Assembly (NCBI GenBank): GCA_022578965.1
Contig: MU400640.1
Coordinates: 1-64,000 of the forward strand
Reading direction: 5' to 3'
Source of the DNA: Xylaria sp. FL1777
Lineage: Eukaryota; Ascomycota; Sordariomycetes; Xylariales; Xylariaceae
DNA length: 64,000 bases
The position numbers were made by a program, and so were the translations under genes. The notes under the pieces were generated by a model that ran no database searches, was not told the DNA's origin, and saw only the letters and a program-made list of their open reading frames with translations. The stretch's first letter is position 1; each line of letters opens with the position of its first letter. Positions 29,401 to 41,101 of this stretch are shown here, piece by piece.

Positions 29401-31734
29401 AAATATTTAACTTGCTAGCTTTTTTTATAAATTAAAAAACTAAATATAAAAAATGTTTAGCTAAAAAACATATTACTTTTTTTAGTTAATGTTTTTTTAA
29501 AATTTGTTTTAAAATTTTATTTTATATAAAAAGAAATAATTTTTATAAAAAGTTTATTTTTTAAAAACTTAAAAAAAAAAAAAAAAGTAGTACTAAAAAA
29601 GCACTTTAATTATACGTTTTTTAAAAATAATAAAACTTATTAAAACTTATTTTTAAATTTAGTTTAATAAATATAAAAAAAAGCAATATATTTAATATAT
29701 AAAAAGTATTGCAATAAAAAAGCATTAAAATATTAGTAGTTTATACTATACGTAATCTTAATAAAAGTTTTTTATACTTTTAATTTATTGCTTAATAAAA
29801 AAGCGCTTAATTTTTAAAAAAAAGCTTTTATAATATACTTTGCTATATAGAACTACTTAATAAACGTAAATAAAATGTTACTTTATATGCTTAAACTAAA
29901 AACTAAATATTTAAAGGCATTTTTATAAGCTATAAATTAAATATTAAAATTTATAGCTATAAAAAGTTTTATAATATTAATATAATATTTATTTAAAATT
30001 AAAAAACATTATAAAAATAACAATTTTTGTTTTAATAAGTTTAATATTATATTTATAAAAAATCTAATAATTTTAATAATAAAGCTAAAACTACATAAAA
30101 AATAAAAACTTATAATATAAAAACTAAATATTTAGCAATTATTATTTATAAAATTCTTAAAAAAACTACTATTAAAAAAATAATAACATAAAATATTTTA
30201 ATAAATTAAAGCTTTATAATAAATAAAAGCTAGTTTATTGTTTTTTGCTAAATAAAGTTTTAAAAATAATACATAAAAATAATAAGAAATAATAGCTAAA
30301 AACTTTTTTTTTAAAACAATAAATAGCTGCTAAAAAAACTTATTAGTATAAACAAAAATATTTAAATTATTAAAAAAAGCTTACTATTTATAGCTACTAT
30401 AAAAACCTTTATAAAATAAATATTATAAAATAAAAAATTAAAGCTGTTTATATTATAAATATTTTTATAAAGCTAAATATTAAAAAATAACTAAATAAAC
30501 ATAAAATAAAAGCTTTATTAAACATATTATTTTAGCTATATATAAATAAAAAAACTAAAGCTTTAAAAATAAGTATTAAACTTAAATATAACTAGTTTAT
30601 AAAAAATCTTTTTATAAACTAGCAAAATATAAAATAAGCTGTAATAATTACTATAACTTTTTAAATAAAATATTTTATAATAAAATATTGCTTAAATAAT
30701 TATTAAATTATTATTTTTATTAATACTGTTTTAAAAATAGCATATATTTTAAACTTTAAATATGCTATTAATAAAAATAATAAATAAGTTTTTTAAAAAT
30801 TGCAAAAATATTAAATAATAAAACACTTTAATATAAAGGTTATATTAAGCTATTTTATATTTTTTTACTTTTGTTAGCATAATAATTATATATATAAGTT
30901 TATTAAAGCTTTATATTTATACTACGTGTTTTATAACTTAATAAGCTAATATTTAAAAAAAAGTATTAATAATTAAAAAAGTTATAAATAGCTTATTTAA
31001 TTCTTAAAAGCAAACTTTAAAAAATATTTTAGCTTTAAATTACAAAAAGATTTATATTTATTGCCTTTAATAAACGCTAAACTTTATTATTTTTTAAAAG
31101 AACTAAAAGTAATTTTTTTTAGGTTTAATAAGTTAGCTTTTTTATTATTAAACGCTAAAAATACACGAAGTAAAAAAAAAACGCTAAAAAAAAAACTAAA
31201 AGTTAATTGTTTTACTTTTTTAGTGCTTTTTACTTTAAAGCACAAAAAAAGTTCTTAGCAAAAAAAACTAACAGTTATACTAAAAAAATCCTATTATAAG
31301 CAATATAAAAACGTTTTAATAGTATAAAGTTATTTTGCTATAAATACTTTTGCAAATATTTTTTTTTTTAAATATAATAAGCTAAGTATAAAACTTAGCT
31401 AAGCTTAATAGTTTAAAAAAAAAAAAGTATAAACTTTTTATAAATATTTTTATAAAAAAAACGCTAAGCACTTTTAAAAGCTTTTGCTTATATATTTAAA
31501 TATATAAAAAAGCTAAAACTAGTTTTAATAAAGCTATAATACTTTTATAAGCGCTAAAGCTTAAGCTACTTTTAAACGTAGCAAAAGAAATAAAAAAGAA
31601 CTTATAAAACTAAATAAGCAAAAAAAAATAATATTAACCTTATTTAAAAAATGTTAATAAAAATAAAAAACTTTATAATTATAAATATTAAAATAAACTA
31701 AAAGCAGCTATATTTTAATAAAAAAAAATTAAAA
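17402..31734. other. AT-rich interval with no recognisable feature
   Basis: About 14.3 kb of RIP-like sequence contain A-rich and T-rich stretches. I found no second pair of direct repeats with boundaries, no recognisable domain in any frame and no credible gene. The longest ORFs are low-complexity products of A and T runs. It is probably a set of older nested elements. Confidence 0.7.
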
Positions 31735-32033
31735 TAAAATAAAGTAGCTAAATAAGCTAACTAACTAATTAAAGTAAATTTAAGCTAAGTTATATAGTAA
31801 AAATAAAAGTATAAATATTATGCTAAATTTTAAAGTATAAATTTAATTAATATGTTTAACATTATAAAAACTAGCTATAGTTGCTTTATTTGTATTATTA
31901 AATAGCCTTTTAATTAATCGTTTAATTTCTTAATTTATATATGGCCTAATTGCTTAAATGCATAAGTTATGACTTATTTCCTTACAATTAAAGTATTATA
32001 GTAAATTTTGCGCAATTACACTGCTTTATTTTA
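31735..32033. mobile_element. 299-bp TIR element (MITE-like), copy 2
   Basis: This copy matches 17103-17401 in length and orientation, with differences that are nearly all transitions. It retains a few more G and C residues, for example GGCC and TTCC near 31,945-31,985. It lies only about 360 bp from the edge of the AT-rich block. Confidence 0.6.
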
Positions 32034-32154
32034 ATATATAATATAAAGCAATTATTATTATAAGTAATTTTATAATATTATAAGCATTAATATTTAGCTT
32101 TAATAAAACAAAAACTAAGCTTTATTTTAAACAATAAAACTATTAAGCAATATA

Positions 32155-32375
32155 TATAAATAAATTAAAATAAATAAATTAAAGTACTATAAATAAATCA
32201 AAATGCTATAAATAAATTAAACTGCTATAAATAAATCAAAGTGCTATAAATAAATTAAAGTAAATAAATTAAAGTATTATAAATAAATTAAACTGCTATA
32301 AATATAATAGGTTAAAATAAGTAAATAAGTTAAAATAAATAAATAAATTAAAGTAAGTAAATTAAAGTAAATAAA
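32155..32375. repeat. Short tandem repeat, CTATAAATAAATTAAA type
   Basis: Units of about 20 bp reading CTATAAATAAATTAAA with variants (ATCAAA, GTGCTA, ACTGCTA) are repeated close to the block boundary. Confidence 0.75.
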
Positions 32376-32594
32376 ATAGGTTGTTTTTTTAGTTAATAAT
32401 AGCAGCCTTAATAATACTATATGTAATATATCTACAAGCAAATATAAGGCAATATACCTAAGTAAACGCAGAAGTACTACAATGTAAAGGTATATATAAA
32501 TGCATATATAAAAATAAGCAAATATAAGTCAGGCGCCAAAAAAAGTTGCCCATATATAGCAAGTCGAAGCCAGAACATACATGTACGGGCATAT

Positions 32595-32682
32595 ACTCCT
32601 AAAACAGCTTCTGAAACATGTTTTAAGAGCTAAAACTATACTCTAAAGACAACTCCCGAGACATGTCTCAAGAGCTAAGACT
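32595..32682. repeat. 45-bp tandem duplication with transition differences
   Basis: Copies at 32595-32637 and 32640-32682 share ACATGTTTTAAGAGC and ACATGTCTCAAGAGC cores. Nearly all differences are C/T or G/A, with the first copy, nearer the AT-rich block, carrying more T and A. Confidence 0.7.
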
Positions 32683-32727
32683 TCTCCCAAAATGGCAAAT
32701 CGTGGCCCCAGCAGTTGAGCTAATTGC

Positions 32728-34143
32728 TTGCTTCATGCATTTCATTGCATAGTGACGAAGAAGGTACCGGAGTGGAGTATGCATGAATACGACGTTGGCT
32801 TGATTGGATTCCCTTTTAACGCCATACTCGACTGGCCCATGGCTACCCCAAGTGGGTATGCCTTCTTCCTAGAGCCACAGGTCAACGAAAAACTCAAGGA
32901 CATTCTGAACGCTTGGAGAGATAACGTCCTTACAAAGGAAGTGTCTCTAAAGGTGATTACCGAGGAGTCGGGTGGGTGGCTAAGCTCGGAGGCACTGAAA
33001 GTACTTGAAGATGACGCCAATCTCGAGGGCCAAACGCTTAAGTTCGCCCAGATCTTCGACTGCGATCCGTCCAAAGATCATTGGGGCTTTCAGTCATGGG
33101 ATGGTTTTTTTGTTAGGGAATTCAATACTCTCGATAGCCGCCGACCAGTTCATGAACCAGGTGACCCAAAATGGATCGTAAGCTCATGCGAATCGAAACC
33201 CTTTGCCCTCCAGACGAACGTCAAGGAGGTTAGTAGCTATGAGTTATTTATTCTCCTATTCACAGTGTCCCCACGCCAAAAGCTTCTTGTCAATTATAGC
33301 CTGGGAGCTTCTACTCTGAGACGTACTCCCCGGTCCCTCTTTTCACTCAGTTCCAAGCCCTGACATACAGCCCTTGTTATAGACAATTACTAACCCCCTC
33401 ATACTGAGTAGCACGATACCTTCTGGCTCAAGGGTCAACCATACTCGGTAGCTGAGATGATACCTTCCAAGCCCGAATATGTAAGCAAATTCGTTGGCGG
33501 TACAGTCTATCATGCTTTCCTAAGTGCAACATCATACCATCGTTGGCACTCTCCTGTAAAGGGGCAAGTTTGCTACGCCGAGGTCATTGATGGCACATAT
33601 TTCTCGGAGCCCACAATCACTGGCTTTAGCAGTCAAGACGGCCCTGATCCAGCTGCACCGTAAGTGAAACCACTCATTGTTTCTCATCCTTTTTGTGTAG
33701 TCATAGGAGCTACATCTTCATAATCAAGTCAACATATGACCTTAGCTCTCGAGGCATGCACAGTTGAGGAAAAAGCTATTAACACAAGTCATTGTAGTGA
33801 CCAAGCTCAGGGTTACATCAGTCATGTCGCAACAAGAGCGGTTTACATCTTCAAAACGGATGACCCAGATATCGGATTCGTGGGCGCTGTATATATTGGC
33901 ATGTCAGATGTATCGACTTGCGAGATTAATGAAAAATTCCGGCAGAGTCTCCCACAACAGGTAGAAAAGGGCGAGGAGATTGGAATGTTCCATTTCGGCG
34001 GCTCGACCCACTGCCTATTATTTGAGAAGGGGTTGAAACTGGCCTGGGTTGATGGAGCACATCCTGGTACTGCTACGAGGAACGTCCCGGTGCGGTCTGC
34101 TCTAGCCTACCCCTGTCCCCGAGCCAAGAACGTCAACGCTTAA
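32728..34143 (+). CDS. Phosphatidylserine decarboxylase-like protein, probably N-truncated
   Basis: Three exons join in frame: 32728-33228, 33412-33659 and 33798-34143, giving 364 aa. Intron 1 is 183 bp with a TACTAAC branch site; intron 2 is 138 bp. The family is recognised by the C-terminal GGSTH motif (residues 317-321), where Ser319 is expected to undergo autocleavage to form the pyruvoyl group. Other support is YHRWHSPV in exon 2, WDGFFVREF in exon 1 and QGYISHVATRA. It would convert phosphatidylserine to phosphatidylethanolamine, but this fungal branch includes proteins linked to secondary metabolism, so the substrate is uncertain. Homologues usually carry roughly 80-150 more residues before the segment matching HAFHCIV. 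Here the first ATG comes immediately after the AT-rich boundary and no upstream exon is seen, so the 5' end may be lost. Activity is therefore doubtful. Confidence 0.82.
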
Positions 34144-35322
34144 GGGTATTAGTCGTTCTTGAAGGGTTCTACTACGAACAGGGCTAGCGCCACTTGGCAA
34201 CCCATATACTGCGTAAAGGGGCTGTTTTTGCCGCGGTTTCGCTGTCCCTAGCGCTAGGGGTAGTGGTGCCTATAGGCTGGAAGGAGGGGAGGATTGCGAT
34301 TGGGTTGATTTTTTGCTTTTTCATAGGTTGCATAGGTACTTAGATGGGCAGCTTATTCGAGCCCTTTACGCGTCATGCCTACCTGGTCAGTCCGAATTAG
34401 GGCTCACTCTCCCCCCAATACACCTATCCAACCAACCTACTCTGTTCTGCACGCGTAGCTAAGTGAAGGTTGTAGATAGGATAGGATATAATCTCCATCA
34501 GCCGCAGGGTATTTTGGGCGATTCCTCCAGTCGCACATTCCAACGTCTACATTACAGTTCGTACGAAGTTTTACGTGTGTACCGTAGTATATTTCGACAT
34601 AACGCTGCAGGTAGGATATGCCACGGTACTTGATAACATTCTACTTTTGCAGTAGTGTACCGGTTTAGCGCTGCAGTTCTATTCTGTGACCCAATATGAC
34701 TCGATTACTAATATATGGGTGGCAAAGCCACTTAAAATTGGCAAGTTCAGGAACTAATTGATTACTCCTTTTCCACCTATCTGGTCTATTAAGCCCTCTA
34801 TACCCCGCTACCTAACTGCAGCAGGCCCAAATCCCCTGACAGATGATCACTCTGCGTGCGTCATCTTTCTACGAGTCAAGCGAGAAATAAATGTTACTCG
34901 GTGGCGCTTCGAAAAGATACGAGGGGAAGAAAGGGGAAAGGAGGTTCTTTACATCGATCCTAGTCATCTGCAGTGTAGCAGCTCACCAAAACGGTGACTC
35001 TGGGACGCTAGTAACCGAACACATGCAAGTTGGAAATCACCCTTGATGGTTCTACAAGACTGCCGTGAAATGTGTAATCGTGCGCATATATTACGTGTGT
35101 CGATTCGTATATGCTGTGAAACAATCCTTGGCAGCTGAGGAAAGATAGTTACATTCGCCGGCTTCGGTGAGATGAAGGTCTTCCTCAACCGAGTTAGCTG
35201 AAATAATAAGCTGAAGAGTTTATTCAACAATGGCCTAGCATATAATTACGCTCTTTAACCCTAACTAGAACAATAAGAGCAGCATACTAGAAACCGAAGT
35301 TTTTCTCTTCAGAGCCCAAATT
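34144..35322. other. Intergenic, no gene seen
   Basis: This stretch has normal base composition. The small ORFs inside it show no recognisable motif or convincing splice structure. It separates the decarboxylase-like gene from the carboxypeptidase pseudogene. Confidence 0.5.
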
Positions 35323-35801
35323 ATGCATTGGTGGCGCATTATCCTCCCGTTCTGGTGCGGCGTATTGAGTAGTATAGCGCACCATACTGGCGAGCACGAC
35401 AAAACAACAACTATCTCTTCCGATGTCTTCGATGGCGTTGACATCACATACAATGAAGTTCCTGTATGTCCCTAATGACTGGGTGTGGAAGCATTGCCCC
35501 CCTGCTCCCCTCCTTATAATGTTGAGATACTGACTACCTCTTTTCCCGACTCTAGGCAGCAATATGCGGTAACGCCACATCGTACAGTGGCTATGTGAGC
35601 GTTCCACTGAATTCAATGAAGGGTGTCGAATATGACTACCCAATTCACACATTCTTTTGGTACTTCGGATCCCAAAACGACACTCAGAATGCTCCCTTAA
35701 TTATTTTGGATAAACGGCGGGCATGGCGCGTCGTCTATGTTTGGACTGCTATGTATTGCTTCTGGACTAATAGTTATATTATTAAATACAATGCAAGATG
35801 A
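35323..35801 (+). pseudogene. S10 serine carboxypeptidase fragment, frameshifted and truncated
   Basis: Exon 1 (35323-35463) encodes a hydrophobic start, MHWWRIILPFWCGVLSS, that could be a signal peptide, followed by SSDVFDGVDITYNEVP. A GTATGT...CTAG intron (35464-35555) leads to exon 2: ICGNATSYSGYV, then YPIHTFFWYFGSQNDTQNAPL. This order matches the N-terminal part of fungal S10 serine carboxypeptidases (FPGV-x-YKE, SYSGYV, FFWFFE, NAPL). The next element should be W-[LMI]-NGGPG-[AS]-SS. It is present but one frame over: from the T run at 35704-35707 the +1-shifted frame reads WINGGHGASSMFGLL. One extra T explains the break, and the conserved Pro is His. Similarity ends near 35745. The GESYAG nucleophile region and the Asp and His parts are absent, so it cannot encode a working peptidase. 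Confidence 0.82.
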
Positions 35802-35826
35802 TCACTAAATGCAAAATGAACCTCTT

Positions 35827-38075
35827 CTACGCAGTTGAACTTCGCTTCATCGGTAAAATGGACTCGAAAAAGTATGTGAAGTTCCACTGCGGGCTCTGTG
35901 GACTGGCATAAATGTGTGCAGAAGGTCGTGTATCATCGGAGCTATTCGTCTCTTGTCCTGGCCCTTCCTTGCTCGGGGAAAAAACACCCTGACTTTCAAG
36001 CCAGCTTCTGATTGACTCGATCAGTTTAATGAAAACATGGAGCCGATTTTGCTTATCTTCGTCTGGTCCATCCGGTTTGTAGCTAGATGGATTTGTTACC
36101 GCGACTTCTGCGACCCTCACGTCTTTCACTCTCTTTCCCTCTGTTAATTTCACTAGTATCTCATCTATAATCTCCCTCAGGTCCATGCTTTGCCGGGCTT
36201 GTTTGAGATCCCAACCATCAATGTTCACCAGGAGTAGGCGCGACATAGCGATAAGCATAGAGATAAGGTCGGTAAGTGTACTGAAAGGGGCGTACAAGAG
36301 CCCATCGGGACTGAAAGATCTCACCATGCTCACAAATTTCTGGCTTGTTCGAAGGCAGTGTTGTAAACACTCCAGCTGTAAGCGCGAAACTGCTGCGCTA
36401 TCTGGAACAACGTATGTCATGGGCAGGTGCAACTGGACGATAGCACTATTATGGAGGCTCCAAAGTAGCACTGTATTTATGTAAGCAGAGATACTGTGAA
36501 AATGAAGGGGGCATCATACATAGTTTTGAATGTCTATGGGACACATCTTTCATGAAGTCATCAAGATCTTTGGTAATTTCATTCAGTTCATCAGAGGCAT
36601 GTTCCGAGACTTCTCGACACCACCTTGTATCACAAATGCCTTCGTAGACGGTGGGAATTCGTCCGATAAACTGCCGAAATTTGACTAATTTGACGACGAG
36701 GAAATCCGTCGCCAATTCTGCTGAGCGTTCAAGTGAATCAACACAGTATTGAACATGACTCGTTGCGAGCGGGTTGGGTCGACCGAACTGGAATGAGTTG
36801 CTGAGGAAGTGGTCAGCAATTGGATGCTAACTAAGTGGTGGCATGGATTTTTAGCACATACAAAGAAAGAAAATAGTAACAAGCTAAAAACGTGCGATGT
36901 TCCTCGTTAATCTGGCTTTCGTTCTTCGCTTGCTTATCTTCAGGGCTGGCCTCTCTAGAAGTATCTCAGTCAGCTCAGCGGGGCACTTGTTGAGGAGGGA
37001 AATTACCTGGTAATACCGAGGCTGTGAGCGAGGCCAACGGCAAAATAAATTAACTGCGTCGCCCTCTGATCTGAATAGAAATGAGGAGTTGCCCTGACCA
37101 CTCTATTAGCGTAGGCTTCAACTGGCCGTTCGATCGGTCATACCAGAAAATATAGACAATAAGACCCTGGAGAGCCCCTATATTCTGTTCTTCCAATACC
37201 AGCAGGTGCTGTCCAATCCAGGCATCGATACTCCTTCGTATCTCACGGCTCTTGGCGGAAGTAAAGTCAATTGCGATCATTAGTATGGCTCGAAATAGCA
37301 ATGGCTTCTCGACGCACAATCGACGAGCCGTGATGTCATGATCCAGGATTATGAACGGAAGGTGAGCCGTGAAAATGCTGGTAAAATCCTCGACAGCCTT
37401 TTCGGCTTGGTCCCAAGAAATCCCAAATCCGGGGCCAGCAGGTAGATGATGGGAGATACACGGTTGCAACGGTAACGACTTGGGATGGTGAGGGATGCTA
37501 TGATGCTTCTGTGATGAGTTGCCGCTGGAAGCAACTACCGTGCCGGTATTGGATGTATCATTCACTTCTTTCAGGGGTGGAGGCGGCATAAAATCTACCC
37601 CTGTATCTCTAGTATCCGCCACCGGAACCTTGGCTGGTGTCGTTGAGACACGGGCATGCTCACTGACGACTCGTCAGTGATGGCGTCACGGAGGAAAAGG
37701 ATACTTGTTGCACCATTATACGAAATACCGCCATGCGACGGTAAAGACAATGCTTACAGCTTATCTTTCGCCTTGACTTGCCTCGGCCGTCTCAGGCTTT
37801 TTGTAGTCGGGGGATTACATGCAATTTCTAATCGTTGGCATCTACTCCGCCTCAGTCAGGAGTCGGGTCGCATCAGGTAACAACATCTCAGACGCAGATT
37901 AGATGAGAAAAAGATATCCGCGATGATGATGTAAACACACGTACCTATTACATCCGTTGCCGATCTCATTATTTTCGTAGTCACAGCGCGCCTTGGCCTT
38001 TTTGCATGTCAAACAGGCTCTTTGGCGGCGGGGCGGACTTCGCGACCGATGATCAATTGTCTTCTGACCAGGCAT
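35827..38075 (-). CDS. Zn(II)2Cys6 fungal transcription factor
   Basis: Seven exons join in frame on the minus strand: 38075-37945, 37841-37758, 37662-37144, 37063-37007, 36954-36862, 36800-36520 and 36470-35827, for 602 aa. The N-terminus has a complete binuclear cluster: C21-x2-C24-x6-C31-x10-C42-x2-C45-x6-C52, split by intron 1 between the fourth and fifth cysteines. The middle segments ATQLIYFAVGLAHSLGIT, FLACYYFLS and NSFQFGRPNPL match the fungal-specific transcription factor domain. It is expected to bind DNA in the nucleus and regulate unknown targets. The exon 3/4 join (37144 to 37063) is the least certain because several splice choices keep the frame. Introns are 49-103 bp. The 3' end faces the carboxypeptidase pseudogene. 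Confidence 0.85.
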
Positions 38076-41000
38076 AAGTGCTATCAGCAGCAGGTTGAAT
38101 GGTGATTGATTACCTCGGTACTATGTAGGAGTTGGTATGAGGAACGGGTTAGAGACGCGGGCTGATTATAGTCGCGCATCAGGGGTTCAGGAGTTAAGGT
38201 AATCAATCGGGTTTAGCGGGTTTTAGTTCTGGTCTTGCGGGGTAGAGAGTACTTTAGTATTACCTGAACCATCTGCTTGGCTTTTGTATTCCACTAGCCC
38301 GTACATTGCTTGGTCTTAACGCGGTTTTAGCGCGTTACTTGGTTACATAAGTACTAATTAACCTTAGATATGTTCTTCTAAAGTGTAAACTTCTGCGTAA
38401 ATATATCATCCCCAATAAAATAGCACGCACTATATTTTCTTATCTACTATTTGAATAGTAGACTAAATGATGCATATTAGCTAATCACACGGCTTATATG
38501 GTTATATTTATATGTTTATGAACCCTAGCTACCTAACTAGTTTACTATCTTCTTAGAGGTACTAAAGTATTCATCGCTAATACCTCACAATATCATCTAA
38601 TCTATCAATACAATCACTATAACGTCAATTTCCGAGCGCCTCTTGCTCTCTAGGTACGCCAATCCAGCTTTCATCCCTACCTGTGCTTTCCAATAACACC
38701 CTCCAGTTTAGAACCGATGTTGACTTTGGTGACTATCCCCTAGGGCTCGAGTCCTTTACACGTAGGTGACTCTCTACTTGCTGCCTATGCAACAATTCGC
38801 GCTATGTAGTCAGGGTAGGTATCCATATCCCCTACGTATAAACTAGAGATGTTACACGAAATACCTATGTAGTTGCTCAACTTGAAGTTTTTTTGCTTGC
38901 CTATTTTGAACAGCACATATGCCTAGGTAGATAGATCACTGAGGGCTCCCGAGCAGATCCCTACAGAGGACAGGGCTTTCAATGTTCTTGGAACGTGACT
39001 GCCTTGCTTTAGATAGGATGTCACACTCTCACTATGCCTTTTTAGTTCTACTTCTCAGTGTTGAGGAATCTACATACCTTCCTCTGCTATTACATACTTC
39101 TTAGCCTCATAGTCTCGAAGGATGGATTGGAGCTACTGTCACTTTGTCCCCCATAAAGCTGATTTCTCATCACATACGTTAGGCTCCCTAGGTGCTAGTT
39201 GGAATTAACTATTGAAAGTGAACTATGTCAAGGAGCCCTTTCATGCACTGTACAAGAGGAATAGGCACACATAAGCTGATCATGTTCATGTTGAGATTAC
39301 TTTACCTGACTTAGGAAGTGTCTAATTCAGGAAAGTCTACAAATTCCCTGAAGGAGGATACCAGCTCCTACCTAGGTTAGTTGAAGTTGCCTCATCAGAA
39401 ATATATATTACTCTTGATTGAAAGCTCTCATGCAATGTGATGTGACATATAACAGAAGTCGAAGAAATGGCAACTATGTTGATTGCCTACTTTATACTTT
39501 GACCTTTATTTCTAAAGGCAGGTTGGATGGCAAAGTTGTAAAGAAGAAGAAAGAGAATATAAAGAAGCAGAGAAAATTAAATATAGAAATATCAATATCT
39601 AGACTCATAGAATAAACATGTGATTCTCTGAATACGTATTGAATACTATGTTTACAAAAGATAGCCTCTTAAGTGATCTGTTGTTGAGTTTATCACGTGA
39701 GTCAACCTGGACTACTTGGTCAGAGCCCTCAAAACTTGTATAACTCCTGCCTTAGGTTCATAGAACTAATGTTTGAAAATTGTAAGCTACTACCAGAAGG
39801 AATACCAATTCCCATATCACCAGCTATGTTCTTAGACTACCTACCTAGGTAGGTATGTTGCCAATATCAAATCCCATATTCCCACCGAAGTCTGCAACAA
39901 CAACAAAACCATTCATTCACAAAGCACCCCAGCCGCACCCCAGCCGCACACAACACAAACTACACATAAAATTCACAGCAGAGTTAATACTCCTGACTGT
40001 AAGTAAGTCACAGTCTGAATTTAGTACAATGATGATCTTGATGAATATGAGCTGACTATTGACAAGTTTTGCCTAGCTAGAATCTTCACGCAAGAAGACA
40101 TCAAACTGGCTGTGATAATGCTGTTCCTTGACATAGTGTTGTTTCTAGTTCTGGTGTGCATTATCTGCCTGAGTCTAAGATGGTTTCCCATACCACTCAC
40201 ATTCAGCAAGGACTAAATCGTATTGGCAACGCCGAGATGGGTTCTCCCTGTTGTGGCTCGGCACTGCCCCTTGCTGCCGCACTTTGGCCTCACGACTTTG
40301 TCAAGCCGCAGATGCCATCGCCGAACTCCAGATGGCATCGTCAAGCCGCTTTCACCAGCTTCAGCCGCGTTATTCTTGTACCTATGTACGCTTTGCAACT
40401 TCCATATTCGGGGAAAGAACACGCCTAGGGAAGCGGAGAATAAATACGCAATGTCCATTTACCTCCCCCACCGTACATCTTGCAAACTTCTCTTCCCACA
40501 TTCCTCCACGTTTACACATCGTTTCTCACCTCTTTTCTAGGCATCATCAGCACTTAGAATAGACCTCATTCTACTGAGTTTTCTTAGAGAGTTGGTCTCA
40601 TTCTTGCCATTGCGTTGAAATCTTCTAAGCTCATCTTCCACCGCACCACGAGGTTTCCTTCTAACTCTGACCCATCCCCTTGACACTGCCCATATACCTG
40701 CACTGAGAATCCTATTCTTACTGCTCTACATAACGAGACAGGAACGTCGTGTACACCTTACGAGCCCCATATTCCATCTATATTGCAAGACCTGCCTCAG
40801 CCTCCTGGCTTGGCGCCATCACTATCTCTTCACTCATACACTTTCGTCTACGCCTGTCTTCCCCAAAAAAACAAACAGATCTAGTATACCGTTCACATCT
40901 TCAAGTCCATAGTGTCTGGATTGGGCCTGACAGAGAATCAACTGTTTCATTGAACATACAAATCCTGCAATTTGGTAAGTTAGTGACTCTACCCTCACGC

Positions 41001-41101
41001 AAGTGTCACCTCATTCTCACTATGGTTTATCCAATATCATGAAGCTAACTCTCTCTAGCGTTCAATATCTATCTTCTTCCGCATTCTGTCATTAGGTAAT
41101 C
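38076..41101. other. 3-kb intergenic region, no gene seen
   Basis: Many short ORFs occur here, including overlapping ones at 40,150-40,560, but none shows a motif, a consistent splice structure or homology I recognise. It contains a 12-bp inverted repeat (38104-38115 with 38197-38208), a hairpin-capable palindrome (38444-38461) and an 18-bp palindrome made of two TACC/GGTA halves (about 39837-39855). The part next to 41102 is pyrimidine-rich, with CT-rich runs typical of fungal promoters or 5' leaders. Confidence 0.5.

Larger units (their letters stand above)
1..32395. other. AT-rich RIP-mutated block (repeat graveyard)
   Basis: The sequence is almost entirely A and T. GG, CC and CG dinucleotides are rare, TA is very frequent, and both strands are full of stop codons. 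Only tiny low-complexity ORFs (65-73 codons, rich in K, F, I, L) occur and none resembles a protein. Pairs of repeats inside the block differ from each other mostly by C/T and G/A transitions, which is the signature of repeat-induced point mutation in ascomycetes. The block therefore represents old repeats mutated over their full length. It could be a subtelomeric, pericentromeric or internal AT isochore; no telomere repeat or centromere-specific feature is visible. I see no gene in it. Confidence 0.93.

Noticed and set aside
31061..31258. 65-codon Lys-rich ORF on the plus strand near copy 2 of the 299-bp element
   Set aside because: Composition follows A-rich DNA; no domain or partner exon is found.
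17103..32033. The 299-bp repeats as LTRs of one 14.9-kb retrotransposon
   Set aside because: The repeat ends are an inverted repeat TAAAATAAAG rather than TG...CA, and the outer flanks share no 5-bp duplication.
32742..33074. 110-codon minus-strand ORF opposite the decarboxylase exon
   Set aside because: It is the antisense shadow of a well-supported coding exon.
36862..36954. Apparent frameshift in the Zn2Cys6 gene before FLACYYF
   Set aside because: Using the acceptor CTTCTAG (exon start 36954) puts NEEHRTFLACYYFLS in frame, so no mutation is needed.
40150..40562. Overlapping plus- and minus-strand ORFs of about 80-105 codons
   Set aside because: Four frames are open at once in the same stretch, with no motif and no splice signals in useful places; most likely chance ORFs.
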